Of a stretch of DNA of 19,098 bases, positions 7,503 through 14,836 are shown in pieces. Source of the DNA: an uncultured Collinsella sp. (GTDB lineage: Bacteria; Actinomycetota; Coriobacteriia; Coriobacteriales; Coriobacteriaceae); contig CABUUK010000046.1 in NCBI GenBank assembly GCA_902494765.1, forward strand, positions 1-19,098, in the 5' to 3' direction. The translations under genes and the position numbers were made by a program. The notes beneath the pieces are model-generated. The model saw only the letters and a program-made list of their open reading frames with translations, did no database searches and was not told the origin of the DNA. Within the stretch, counting starts at the first letter, position 1; every line of letters begins with the position of its first letter.

Positions 7503-8888
7503 CTACGCCGTCAACGGCGCCGGCTCATGCGGCTCGCCGTTCAGCTCGACGATGACCTGCGTGCCAACGCCCTCCTGGGACTTCACGCGCATGCCAGAAT
7601 CTTCTCCGTAAAAGAAATGGATACGCTGAAGCACGTTGAAGAGCGCCAGGCCGCAACCTCGCTTGATGGAGCCGTCGGCGGTAATGCTTTCGGGCTCCTC
7701 TCGGCGATGCTGCTCAAACAGATGCGCGCAGACTTCTTCGCTCATACCGATGCCGTCATCTTCGACGATGATCTCCAGGCCGTCATCGGTCTCAAAAGCC
7801 CTAACACGAATAGAAAGCGGCTCGGTCTCGCGCTGCGCATGCTTGATGCAGTTTTCGAGCAACGGCTGCAAGATAAACGGCGGTACCATGCAATCGCGCA
7901 CCTCAAAGTCGATATCGACCGAGACGCGCAGACGACCGTCGCCATAACGAGCCTGCATAAGATTGATATAGCGAGTGCCCTGTTCCACCTCGTGCTCGAG
8001 CGTTGTGAGGGTATCGGAATCAGAAAGCGTCTGACGGTAGTAATTGGAAAAGTCAATCAGCAGCGACCTGGCCTTGTCCGGCTCGGTACGTACGAGCGAC
8101 ACGATGGTGCTGATGGTGTTAAACAGAAAATGAGGATCGACCTGCGATTGCAAGGCGCGCAGCTCCACGCGGGCCGTAAGCTCGTCCTGGCGCTCGAGCT
8201 CAAAGCTCGCAAGTTGCGTGGAAATGAGGTCGGCAAAGCCCGAGGCAAGCGCCGTCTGGCGCATATCGATGCTGCTCAGACGGGGATAATACAGCTCGAG
8301 CGTGCCCACGCAATGCCCGCGCACGGTAAGCGGTGCGACAATACCGGCGCGCAGGCGCGGAAAGTAGCCACCCGTCTCGGTCGAGGCATCGCGCGAGAAC
8401 ACGCTTTGCTCGCCGCTGTTGATCACGTTGAGCGTAGTCCGCAGTACCACCGGGGTGCCCGCGGGGCATTTTGCCGAGTCCTCGCCCCAGCTCGCCAACA
8501 CCTGCTTGCCGTCGGTAAAGCAGATGGCAGAGGCGATAGTTTCAGACAGGATGATCTTAGAGGCGCCCAAGGCAGCTTCGGGCGTAAGGCCGCGCGACGT
8601 ATAGGCGAATATTTTTGAAGCGATGGCGAGCGTGCGGTCGGTTGCGCTCGATGTGAGGTCGTCGGGAACGACAAAGACGTACGAGAAGAAGAAGCACAGC
8701 ATGACCAAGCCGGCAATGACGACAACGGCCGGAACGGGATTGGGATTATCGGTTAGATCCCAGATGAGCAGCAGGATAAGCAGCGGGACGACAATACCGA
8801 GCAAGATGGCTTGAACCACATGCTGAGCGGTACGAAAGACCTTGGTAGAGTTGTAGCTCTTGCCTAGAATCAGCCTATTGAGATCCAC
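7503..8888 (-). CDS. LytS-type sensor histidine kinase, pair 2
   Basis: A 461-aa membrane kinase. Two hydrophobic segments (about 25-44 and 53-74) are followed by a GAF-like region (about 100-225), then the His_kinase motif with phospho-acceptor H253 and the HATPase_c boxes QPLLENCIKHA (341-351), DDGIGM (377-382) and RGCGLALFN (410-418). The first residue of the usual NPHFLFN motif is Asp (DPHFLFN). A GTG at 8888 is chosen because AAGGAG lies 6 nt before it. The ATG two codons upstream touches that AAGGAG, leaving no spacer, and a longer frame has no site. The GAF-to-H-box stretch (ALASGFA, STQLA, ELTAR, LRALQ) closely matches kinase 1. Confidence 0.9.
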   Translation of the reverse strand: MDLNRLILGKSYNSTKVFRTAQHVVQAILLGIVVPLLILLLIWDLTDNPNPVPAVVVIAGLVMLCFFFSYVFVVPDDLTSSATDRTLAIASKIFAYTSRGLTPEAALGASKIILSETIASAICFTDGKQVLASWGEDSAKCPAGTPVVLRTTLNVINSGEQSVFSRDASTETGGYFPRLRAGIVAPLTVRGHCVGTLELYYPRLSSIDMRQTALASGFADLISTQLASFELERQDELTARVELRALQSQVDPHFLFNTISTIVSLVRTEPDKARSLLIDFSNYYRQTLSDSDTLTTLEHEVEQGTRYINLMQARYGDGRLRVSVDIDFEVRDCMVPPFILQPLLENCIKHAQRETEPLSIRVRAFETDDGLEIIVEDDGIGMSEEVCAHLFEQHRREEPESITADGSIKRGCGLALFNVLQRIHFFYGEDSGMRVKSQEGVGTQVIVELNGEPHEPAPLTA

Positions 8889-8920
8889 CGTCATCTCCTT
8901 CTTACTGACGCACCCCATAG

Positions 8921-8948
8921 CAATAAAGAGGGCCGCAAGCGACCCTCT
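8921..8948 (-). terminator. intrinsic terminator after the amidohydrolase
   Basis: On the minus strand AGAGGG (8948-8943) pairs with CCCTCT (8932-8927), with GC-rich pairing inside, and is followed by TTTATTG. It is 58 nt past the amidohydrolase stop and only 33 nt before the kinase 2 start, so it may lie in the leader of that gene. Confidence 0.65.
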
Positions 8949-8951
8949 CCA

Positions 8952-8987
8952 TTGCATTATGCAATCAAATACTGTGTTTTACATCAA
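8952..8987 (-). promoter_or_regulatory. possible promoter/operator region of kinase 2
   Basis: A near-perfect inverted repeat, TTGCAT-T-ATGCAA (8952-8964), covers a -10-like CATAAT on the minus strand. A -35-like TTGATG lies at 8987-8982, but the 20-nt spacer is long. If used, transcription would pass through the hairpin at 8921-8948 before reaching the kinase. The call rests on sequence resemblance only. Confidence 0.3.
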
Positions 8988-9006
8988 GCCATCGATGAAC
9001 GGTAGC

Positions 9007-10284
9007 TTAGGCGCTGTACTTGTTTGCCTCGCCGAAGGTGCCGGCCTCGACAATCCAGCCGTCCTTCATGATGACGTCCATGTTGTCAGTGTTGAGCACG
9101 TGGATGTCGGCAGCGACGTCACCGTTGACGACCAGCAGGTCGGCGCACTTGCCGGCCTCGATGGAACCGGTCTCGTCCTCGATGTGGCACATCTTGGCAC
9201 CGTTGAGGGTTGCACAGGTGATGGTCTCGACCGGGGTGAAGCCGATCTTGTCGACGAACTCGTACATCTCCTCGATGGAGCAGGTGCCGTACGGGGTGAC
9301 GAAGGAGAAGGAGTCGGAGCCGATCGTCATGACGACGCCGCGCTTCTTAGCCTCGCGCAGGCAGTCGTAGTTGCGCTGCAGCTCCTTCTCGACCAGGGTG
9401 CCCTCGTACTTGTCGTGCAGCTCGGGGACGTAGACGGGCGGATAGGTGGCGTACCAGGTGGGCAGGAAAGCGATCGTCGGGGTGAAGAAGGTGCCCTGCT
9501 CGGCCATGAGGTCCATGGTGCGCTCATCGATATCGAAACCGTGAATCAGCTGCTCGCAGCCAAAGCGGACGGAATCGTAGGCAGCGGCGTGGTTGTTGTA
9601 GCAGTGGCTCCACACGGGGATACCGACCATCTTGGCCTCTTCGACCACGGCCTGGATCTCCTCGGAGCAATAGTGCTGATCGCGGCCGGAGTCCCAGCGC
9701 CAGATGCCGCCACCGGTAGCCCAGATCTTGATGGCATCGGGGTTCTCGCGCAGGCGACGACGGACGGCCTTGCGCAGATCCCAAGGGCCATCGACCTGGT
9801 CGCCCCAGGGATGGGATTCCTTGTTGAGCTCCTGGGTGCAGTGGTGGGAGTCGCCGTGACCGGCAACGCGGCAGAAGCCCAGGCCGGTGGCCAGAACGCG
9901 CGGGCCCTTAAAGACGCCCTTGTCGATGCAGTCGCGAATCTGGATACCAAAGCGGCCGATCTCGCAGACGGTGGTGAGGCCGTGGGTGAGGCAGTCGTAG
10001 GCCTGCTTGACGGCAACTGCCTGCTTCTCGAGGAGCGGCTGCATGACCCAATCGGTGTCATCGTCGGTTAGGTTGCCCGAGAAGTGCAGGTGGGTGTCGA
10101 TCAGGCCGGGAAGGACAGTCTTGCCGGCGGCGTCGATAACCTCAACGCCCTCGGGAAGGTCCTGCATAGCACCGGCGTACTCGATCTTGCCGTTGTCGTC
10201 GACGAGAACGAGGGAGTTCTCGACCGGCTCGGCACCGGTACCGTCGATGAGCTTACCGCCAACGATTGCATACTTAGTGGACAT
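9007..10284 (-). CDS. metal-dependent amidohydrolase (Xaa-Arg dipeptidase/imidazolonepropionase-like)
   Basis: A 425-aa amidohydrolase-superfamily enzyme. The urease-like binuclear metal site is complete: H65-x-H67 (LIDTHLHF), K186 as the likely carboxylated lysine (AIKIWATGG), H227 (WSHCYN), H248 (IHGFD) and D324 (GSDSF). Small N- and C-terminal strands form the usual composite beta-sandwich (residues 1-60 and 370-425). It resembles the subgroup that includes prolidase-like enzymes cleaving Xaa-Arg or Xaa-Lys peptides, but the substrate cannot be assigned from motifs. No signal peptide is present, so it is cytoplasmic. The ATG at 10284 has a strong AAGGAGGA site. It lies 131 nt after the permease on the same strand and probably acts on what that permease imports. 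Codon use is very restricted, suggesting high expression. Confidence 0.87.
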   Translation of the reverse strand: MSTKYAIVGGKLIDGTGAEPVENSLVLVDDNGKIEYAGAMQDLPEGVEVIDAAGKTVLPGLIDTHLHFSGNLTDDDTDWVMQPLLEKQAVAVKQAYDCLTHGLTTVCEIGRFGIQIRDCIDKGVFKGPRVLATGLGFCRVAGHGDSHHCTQELNKESHPWGDQVDGPWDLRKAVRRRLRENPDAIKIWATGGGIWRWDSGRDQHYCSEEIQAVVEEAKMVGIPVWSHCYNNHAAAYDSVRFGCEQLIHGFDIDERTMDLMAEQGTFFTPTIAFLPTWYATYPPVYVPELHDKYEGTLVEKELQRNYDCLREAKKRGVVMTIGSDSFSFVTPYGTCSIEEMYEFVDKIGFTPVETITCATLNGAKMCHIEDETGSIEAGKCADLLVVNGDVAADIHVLNTDNMDVIMKDGWIVEAGTFGEANKYSA

Positions 10285-10294
10285 GGCTCCTCCT

Positions 10295-10409
10295 TATGGA
10301 TCCATATAGTGGGCGAGGCCGTGTTGGGTTAAGGCCTCACAAAGCTACCCAAGTGGCGCCGGGCTCGGTGCACGGAAGAGAGGGTCCCGCGCACCCGATC
10401 CGCCCCGGC
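10295..10409 (-). other. structured spacer between permease and amidohydrolase
   Basis: The gap holds an imperfect ~52-nt hairpin (10358-10409; GCCGGG pairs with CCCGGC, with more pairing inside) without a following T-run, and a 12-bp palindrome TATGGATCCATA (10295-10306) just before the amidohydrolase ribosome-binding site. A weak promoter-like pair, TTAACC and TATATG at 18 nt, overlaps the palindrome. The hairpin could protect or partly terminate the permease message. Confidence 0.45.
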
Positions 10410-10415
10410 TCGGCG

Positions 10416-11867
10416 TTACTTTTTGCGGGAATTGGTGAAAGCCATGAGGGCCAGGCCAATAGCCAACCAGCCGATCACGATGCTCCACTCCACCATGTTG
10501 AGGGAGGCGGGAGAGAACGGAATCACGAGCAGGCCGATGATGGTGGCGCAGGCAGCGATAGCGAGGCCGATGCCAAACTTGCCGCCGGGCACCTCGTAGG
10601 GACGAGGCAGGTCGGGCTCGGTGAAGCGCATGCGCAGGCAAGCGAGGGCGACCATGCCGCAGGAGAAGATGAAGGCGAGAGCCGACACGTTGGTCAGAGG
10701 GATGAGCATGTTCTTGCCCAGGAACGGACCGACGACGGTGATGACGCCCAGAACGACGCAGGCAAGCTTGGGAGCGCCGGACTTGGGGTCGACCTCGGCG
10801 AACTGCTCGGGCAGCTGGCCCTTGCGGCCCATGGCGAGCATGATGCGGCTCGTGGCGCCGTAGAAGGAGTTCATCGGGCCCATGGGTCCAAGCGTGGCGA
10901 TGACGAGCATAGCCAGGTACAGAAGCATGTTGATGCCCTTGAGGCAGGCAAGCGCGGGAACCGGGCTCTTAACAAACTCATGCCAGTCGAGGATGGTGCC
11001 GAACGAGTAGATGCAGACCATGTAGAAGCCGCCGGCGGCCAGCAGGGCCAGGGAGATGATCTTGCCGAACTTGTTCCAGTTGAGGCCCTCGGCTGCTTCC
11101 TCGGCCTGCTGAGGAATGGTGTCGAAGCCAGCGTAGAAGAACGGGGTCAGAACCAGGACCGACACGATGCCGGCAAACAGGCTGGAGCTCTCGGTAGCGG
11201 CCTTGCCGCCGCCAGCGCCGGTGACCTGGGAGAACACGGGCATGGCATTGTCCGGCGAGCCGGTGAACAGCGAGACGCCCATGGCGAGCAGCATGCCGCA
11301 GAGCAGGGCCTTGGTCAGGAAGGCCTGGAGCTTGGCAGCCGAGCTGGCACCGCGGAAGTTGAGGAAGATGACGTAGACTGCAAAGCCGAGCGCGATCAGC
11401 GTCGGGAACAGGTAGACGTCGGCCCCCAGTATGGTGTAGAGCTTGACGGCGCGCAGCCACTCAAGGCCGGGCAGGCTGCCGAACATCTCGGACACGAGGG
11501 TCGAAATGGCGATGGCCTCCCACGGGCACAGGATGCCGTTGCCCAGGGCCAAAAGCCATCCGGTGATGTAGCTCAGCGTACGGCCAAAGCTACGATCGAC
11601 ATACTCGACGATGCCGCCCGAGATGGGGATAGCAGCCGTGAGCTCACCGAAAACAGCTCCGACGGGCACGAGGAAGATTGCACCCAAGAGGAATGCGATC
11701 ATAGCGGGAACGGGACCGCCGCCCACGACCATCCAGTCGCCGACCTGCAGAACCCAACCGGTACCGATGATGGCACCGAAGCCGATGGTAAAGAAGTTCC
11801 AGAGCGAGAGCGTTTTCTTCATGCCGCCGTTATCCTCGACTGCAACTTCTGCGTTCTTGTCCGCCAT
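10416..11867 (-). CDS. APC-superfamily amino-acid permease
   Basis: A 483-aa integral membrane protein with about 12 hydrophobic segments. It carries the broken first helix of the amino acid-polyamine-organocation superfamily, GAIIGTGW at 31-38, and the sixth-helix region FFYAGFDTIPQQAEEA (243-258), both of which line the substrate site in this fold. A GATSRIMLAMGRKGQLP loop, typical of the family, is also present. The substrate cannot be told from sequence; a cationic or neutral amino acid, or exchange with a product of the amidohydrolase, fits the context. The ATG at 11867 has a strong AAGGAGGGG site. It is the first gene of a probable two-gene unit with the amidohydrolase and has a long, structured upstream region. 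Codon use is highly restricted, as in PFOR. Confidence 0.88.
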   Translation of the reverse strand: MADKNAEVAVEDNGGMKKTLSLWNFFTIGFGAIIGTGWVLQVGDWMVVGGGPVPAMIAFLLGAIFLVPVGAVFGELTAAIPISGGIVEYVDRSFGRTLSYITGWLLALGNGILCPWEAIAISTLVSEMFGSLPGLEWLRAVKLYTILGADVYLFPTLIALGFAVYVIFLNFRGASSAAKLQAFLTKALLCGMLLAMGVSLFTGSPDNAMPVFSQVTGAGGGKAATESSSLFAGIVSVLVLTPFFYAGFDTIPQQAEEAAEGLNWNKFGKIISLALLAAGGFYMVCIYSFGTILDWHEFVKSPVPALACLKGINMLLYLAMLVIATLGPMGPMNSFYGATSRIMLAMGRKGQLPEQFAEVDPKSGAPKLACVVLGVITVVGPFLGKNMLIPLTNVSALAFIFSCGMVALACLRMRFTEPDLPRPYEVPGGKFGIGLAIAACATIIGLLVIPFSPASLNMVEWSIVIGWLAIGLALMAFTNSRKK

Positions 11868-12221
11868 TGTTCCCCTCCTTTCCTATTTGACGCCCTTGGC
11901 GTCACCCCTTGCGCGGTCCGTTTTGCCGCGCGCTTTTATTCCATGGCTTTAAGATACGGCCTTGGCGCAGCAGCGCCGCTCGCAGCTCGACCGAAGGCAG
12001 AACTGCAAAACGAGCGGCACCGTTTTTGGGACGAACGGCGGGAGACGTCATTCGTCTTGGACGCTTTCATCTTGTCTGCTTTTGAATACCTGTTGCCGTG
12101 ACGCTAGGCGCGCGGCGCGGCAACGTTCATACCATTTGTCAGGCTTTTGGCGCACATACCCATGTGTCGTGCATCTTTTTATGTAGGATAAACAAGTTAC
12201 ACATGAGGCAAGGTGATTCGA
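11868..12221. promoter_or_regulatory. structured divergent spacer between permease and C39 peptidase
   Basis: This 354-nt spacer has no believable gene. Inverted repeats seen are: TGACGCC-CTT-GGCGTCA (11888-11904), just upstream of the permease ribosome-binding site; GCGCGG with CCGCGC (11911-11931), followed by CTTTTATT on the plus strand; GGCGC-AGCA-GCGCC near 11964-11977; GCCGCTCG (11975-11982) with CGAGCGGC (12011-12018), followed by ACCGTTTTT on the plus strand; GTTGCCG (12092-12098) with CGGCAAC (12118-12124); and CACAT-ACCC-ATGTG near 12153-12166. Two of these look like plus-strand terminators without an obvious gene. No strong promoter could be assigned for either flanking gene. Confidence 0.55.
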
Positions 12222-13223
12222 ATGGCATACGGATACAATGACGGCGACCAACGGCCACAAAGCGTGCGCCTTGCCGGCCGCGCCACGCCAACGCCCAGAA
12301 TCACCTCCGACAACGACAACCCGCAGCGCCCCCAAGAGCAGCTCGGGGCTTCTTCGCGGCAACAAAGCCGTACCGTGCAGCAGTCAGACCGCGTGAGTAC
12401 GAGCACACGCCAACGCCAGACCGACACATCGCAGCCACGCCGCTACGATCGCCGTAAAACCGACTACTACGTCAAGCGCTCCTTTTCGCGACCTCAACGC
12501 GATCGCGGCAATTCCGCCCCTCACCCTGCGTCACACGCCACAAGCCACGCGCTTCCGGCCCGCCGCCTACGCCTTACGCTTTGCTCCATCGCCGCCTGCC
12601 TCGTCTTTGTGTTTTTGGGATCCTGTATCTCCCACGGATCAGCCGGTCTTGAGCCCACTGCCGAAGACAAGCTGCTTAAAGCTCCCGTCGCACCCGGTTA
12701 CTCCTTTGCGTTCTCGACCCCACGCTCGCAATGGCAGGCCGGCACCATGCCCCACATCTACCAAATTGACCCCGCATGGTCGGAGCTGCCCTATGCCGGT
12801 GGCACTATTCGCGAAAACGCTTGCGGTCCTACCTGCCTCACCATGGTCTATATCTTTAAGACCGGCCATACCGATAAGACGCCGGTCGATATATGCGCAC
12901 TGGCCGAAGCCGGCAACTACGCCCCCACCGGTGCCACCGAGTGGTCGTTTATGACAGGCGGTGCGTGGCAGCTGGGGCTCAACGGAACACAGCTCTATAA
13001 CGATCGCGAATCGATTACCCAAGCACTTCGCTCGGGTGTGCCCGTCATCGCCGCAGTGCGCCCCGGTACGTTTACCAACGTAGGCCACTACATCGTGCTC
13101 TACGGCATCGACGATGCCAACCAGATTGGCGTCTACGACCCCAACTCGGCCAGCCGCAGCGCCCGCCGCTGGGGCGTCGTAGAGGTCCTCAACGAAGTCG
13201 AAGCCATGTGGGCCTACTACTAG
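12222..13223 (+). CDS. membrane-anchored C39-like cysteine peptidase
   Basis: A 333-aa protein and the only complete plus-strand gene here. Residues 1-113 are hydrophilic, rich in Arg, Gln, Ser and Thr, and probably disordered. One hydrophobic helix (about 115-137) follows. The C-terminal part (about 178-333) is a Peptidase_C39_2-like papain-fold domain with catalytic C201 (NACGPTCLTMV), H289 (VGHYIVLYGID) and D307 (VYDPNSA). By the positive-inside rule the basic N-terminus stays in the cytoplasm and the peptidase faces outward. C39-like domains process leader peptides or cleave peptides and cell-wall substrates; no peptide precursor or ABC exporter is nearby, so the substrate is open. The ATG at 12222 has AAGGTG 6 nt upstream; an in-frame GTG three codons earlier is less likely. 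Its stop codon lies inside a repeat array. Confidence 0.82.
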   Translation: MAYGYNDGDQRPQSVRLAGRATPTPRITSDNDNPQRPQEQLGASSRQQSRTVQQSDRVSTSTRQRQTDTSQPRRYDRRKTDYYVKRSFSRPQRDRGNSAPHPASHATSHALPARRLRLTLCSIAACLVFVFLGSCISHGSAGLEPTAEDKLLKAPVAPGYSFAFSTPRSQWQAGTMPHIYQIDPAWSELPYAGGTIRENACGPTCLTMVYIFKTGHTDKTPVDICALAEAGNYAPTGATEWSFMTGGAWQLGLNGTQLYNDRESITQALRSGVPVIAAVRPGTFTNVGHYIVLYGIDDANQIGVYDPNSASRSARRWGVVEVLNEVEAMWAYY

Positions 13224-13304
13224 TCATTGGGGACAGACTTAAATGAGTGGTCATTGGGGACGCTCTTGTTTGACTAGTCATTTAAGAACGTCCCCAATGA
13301 CTAG
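13220..13304. repeat. array of three 21-nt units with TTGGGGAC core
   Basis: Three copies of a 21-nt unit are present: plus strand at 13220-13240 and 13247-13267 (27-nt period, 6-nt spacer), and an inverted copy at 13304-13284. Each unit is a 7-nt head (CTAGTCA, GTGGTCA, CTAGTCA), the core TTGGGGAC, then a tail ending CTT. The outer copies, with the adjoining AAATGA, form a 27-nt inverted repeat with 24 matches. The head of the first unit contains the TAG stop of the C39 peptidase gene. It resembles a REP/BIME-type element and matches the array at 18974-19021 in unit length and period. Confidence 0.8.
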
Positions 13305-13312
13305 GTGAATAG

Positions 13313-13346
13313 CAAAAGCCCCGCAGTCGGAGCGGACTGCGGGGCT
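13313..13346 (-). terminator. intrinsic terminator of carbamate kinase
   Basis: AGCCCCGCAGTC (13317-13328) pairs perfectly with GACTGCGGGGCT (13335-13346) around a 6-nt loop. Read on the minus strand it ends in TTTTGC. It is 65 nt past the carbamate kinase stop. It may also stop plus-strand reading from the peptidase gene, although no T-run follows on that side. Confidence 0.82.
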
Positions 13347-13411
13347 CATGAAGAGAGGCTAGTTTGTGGGCGCTTTGCCTAGCGCCCACGAGAGAGGCAA
13401 CAGAGTAGAGA

Positions 13412-14374
13412 CTACTCGTGGATGCGGGTACCGGAGAGGCCAGCCATGGTCTCGGCGGCCTTGTCCAGAGCGCCGATGATGCAGGTACGGCCCTTGCGGG
13501 AACGGGCGAACTTGATGGCAGCGCGGACCTTGGGCTCCATGGAACCCTTGCCGAACTGGCCCTCGTCGGCCAGGCGCTCGGCCTCGTCGGCGGTGAGGTC
13601 CTCGAGCTCCTCCTGGTTGGGCTTGCCAAAGTTGATGGCGACATGCTCAACGGCGGTCAGCAGGAACAGAACGTCGGCGTCGCAGTCCTCGGCCAGCAGC
13701 TCGCCGCCCAGGTCCTTGTCGATGACGGCGGGAACGCCCTTGTAGCAGCCCTTGTTCTCGTAGTCGCGGACGACGGGGATGCCGCCGCCACCGCAGGCGA
13801 TGACGATGAACTCGTTGTCGAGCAGGTTGAGGATGGAGTCAGCCTCGACGATCTTCTTGGGATCGGGGGAAGCGACGACGCGACGCCAGCCGCGGCCGGA
13901 ATCCTCGACGAAGACCTTGGAGGGATCCTCGGCCATGAACTCCTTGGCCTGCTCCTCGGTGTAGAAGGGGCCGATCGGCTTGGTCGGGTTCTTGAACGCG
14001 GGATCGTCGGGGTCGCACTCGATCTGGGTGACGACGGTGGCGGCGTGCCAACGCTTATAGCGCTTGTGCATCTCGCGGCCGATGCCCTGCTGCAGGTGAT
14101 AACCAATGTAGCCCTGGGACATGGCGCCGCACTCGGGCAGCGGCATCTCGGGGGTGCCGATGGCATCGTGGGCAGCGGCGAAGGCGTTCTGGATCATGCC
14201 GACCTGCGGGCCGTTGCCGTGGGTGATGATGATCTCGTTGCCCTGCTCGATGAGACCGAGGAGGGCATGGGCGGTGTTGCTCACGGCCTCGATCTGCTCG
14301 ACGGGGTTGTTGCCGAGGGCGTTGCCGCCAAGGGCGACGACAATACGATCGGGCTTGCCAAGAGGCTTAGACAT
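13412..14374 (-). CDS. arcC: carbamate kinase
   Basis: A 320-aa cytoplasmic enzyme of the amino-acid kinase fold that makes ATP from carbamoyl phosphate and ADP, the last step of arginine-deiminase, agmatine or related fermentations. Recognisable segments are VVALGGNALGN (12-22), the THGNGPQVG loop (51-59), KPIGPFY (132-138) in the family-specific flap region, ACGGGGIPVV (193-202), and VIDKDLG (218-224). The length is typical. The ATG at 14374 has AAAGGA 8 nt upstream; a longer frame adds 12 unconvincing residues. It stands alone: no arginine deiminase or carbamoyltransferase is in the window, so the source of carbamoyl phosphate is unknown. A fair promoter lies about 90 nt upstream. Codon use is highly restricted. 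Confidence 0.96.
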   Translation of the reverse strand: MSKPLGKPDRIVVALGGNALGNNPVEQIEAVSNTAHALLGLIEQGNEIIITHGNGPQVGMIQNAFAAAHDAIGTPEMPLPECGAMSQGYIGYHLQQGIGREMHKRYKRWHAATVVTQIECDPDDPAFKNPTKPIGPFYTEEQAKEFMAEDPSKVFVEDSGRGWRRVVASPDPKKIVEADSILNLLDNEFIVIACGGGGIPVVRDYENKGCYKGVPAVIDKDLGGELLAEDCDADVLFLLTAVEHVAINFGKPNQEELEDLTADEAERLADEGQFGKGSMEPKVRAAIKFARSRKGRTCIIGALDKAAETMAGLSGTRIHE

Positions 14375-14460
14375 TGCTGGAATCCTTTCTGTAAAAGGCC
14401 TACAACCCATTAATAACCCGCGTCCGTGCGATGCGCGAGTTTATTAAGGTTTATATTCTC

Positions 14461-14489
14461 TTTATCGCTCATTTTATTCATTTTGAAAA
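14461..14489 (-). promoter_or_regulatory. arcC: candidate promoter of carbamate kinase
   Basis: On the minus strand TTTTCA (14489-14484) and GATAAA (14466-14461) are separated by 17 nt, each matching four of six consensus bases, in an AT-rich setting about 90 nt before the start codon. The spacer contains TGAATAAAATGAG, which resembles half of an arginine-repressor box. Resemblance only. Confidence 0.42.
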
Positions 14490-14785
14490 TAGCGGAACGG
14501 TGAACGGTCGTTTTTGTCCGCTCAGCGTACAGAACACCAGCTCAGACATATCTACGCCATTTACGTGCAACTTTATTTAAATGCAGCGAGGATTATGTCG
14601 GATTATGCAAACTACATCTCTGCTAAACACAAAACGGACAGCGCAATATCTTACTCGCGCTATACGAGATTCTATGCACTTATAAGTCGAGTATGCACCC
14701 CTGCAAAAACAAGGGGCTTTTCATCCAACAAAAGGAATAAAGAAGAGCTCCGAAAAAGCGGCAACGGCCAAGTCCCCCATCCATC

Positions 14786-14836
14786 CCCAAAGTGGCGCGA
14801 GGTTTCGCGGCAAAGCCGCGAAACAGCGAAGGGGAC
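14786..14836. repeat. GC-rich hairpin element
   Basis: GTTTCGCGGC (14802-14811) pairs perfectly with GCCGCGAAAC (14815-14824) around the loop AAA. Outer TCCCC and GGGGA bases can extend the stem imperfectly. No T-run follows closely. It may be a degenerate REP-like repeat, but does not fit the 21-nt unit found elsewhere in the window. Confidence 0.6.

Noticed and set aside
8995..9003. LytTR-like half-site ACCGTTCAT upstream of kinase 2, and a similar AACGTTCAT at 12122-12130
   Set aside because: The consensus is very permissive and LytTR sites normally come as two direct repeats about one to two helix turns apart. No second copy was found beside either.
8860..12101. Long plus-strand frames opposite the amidohydrolase (8860-10071) and the permease (10296-12101)
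   Set aside because: Same antisense effect of biased codons. No ribosome-binding sites and no recognisable motifs.
12048..12365. Minus-strand frame overlapping the start of the C39-like peptidase gene
   Set aside because: No ribosome-binding site or conserved motif. It overlaps a well-supported start on the other strand.
12606..12629. Lipobox-like LGSC in the membrane helix of the C39-like peptidase
   Set aside because: More than 110 hydrophilic residues precede the helix, which does not fit a lipoprotein signal peptide, and Gly at -2 is atypical.
13220..13304. CRISPR-like array
   Set aside because: The units are spaced by only 6 nt, one is inverted, and no spacers of CRISPR length or cas genes are present.
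13418..14413. A 331-codon plus-strand frame opposite carbamate kinase
   Set aside because: Antisense shadow with low-complexity translation; carbamate kinase on the minus strand is certain.
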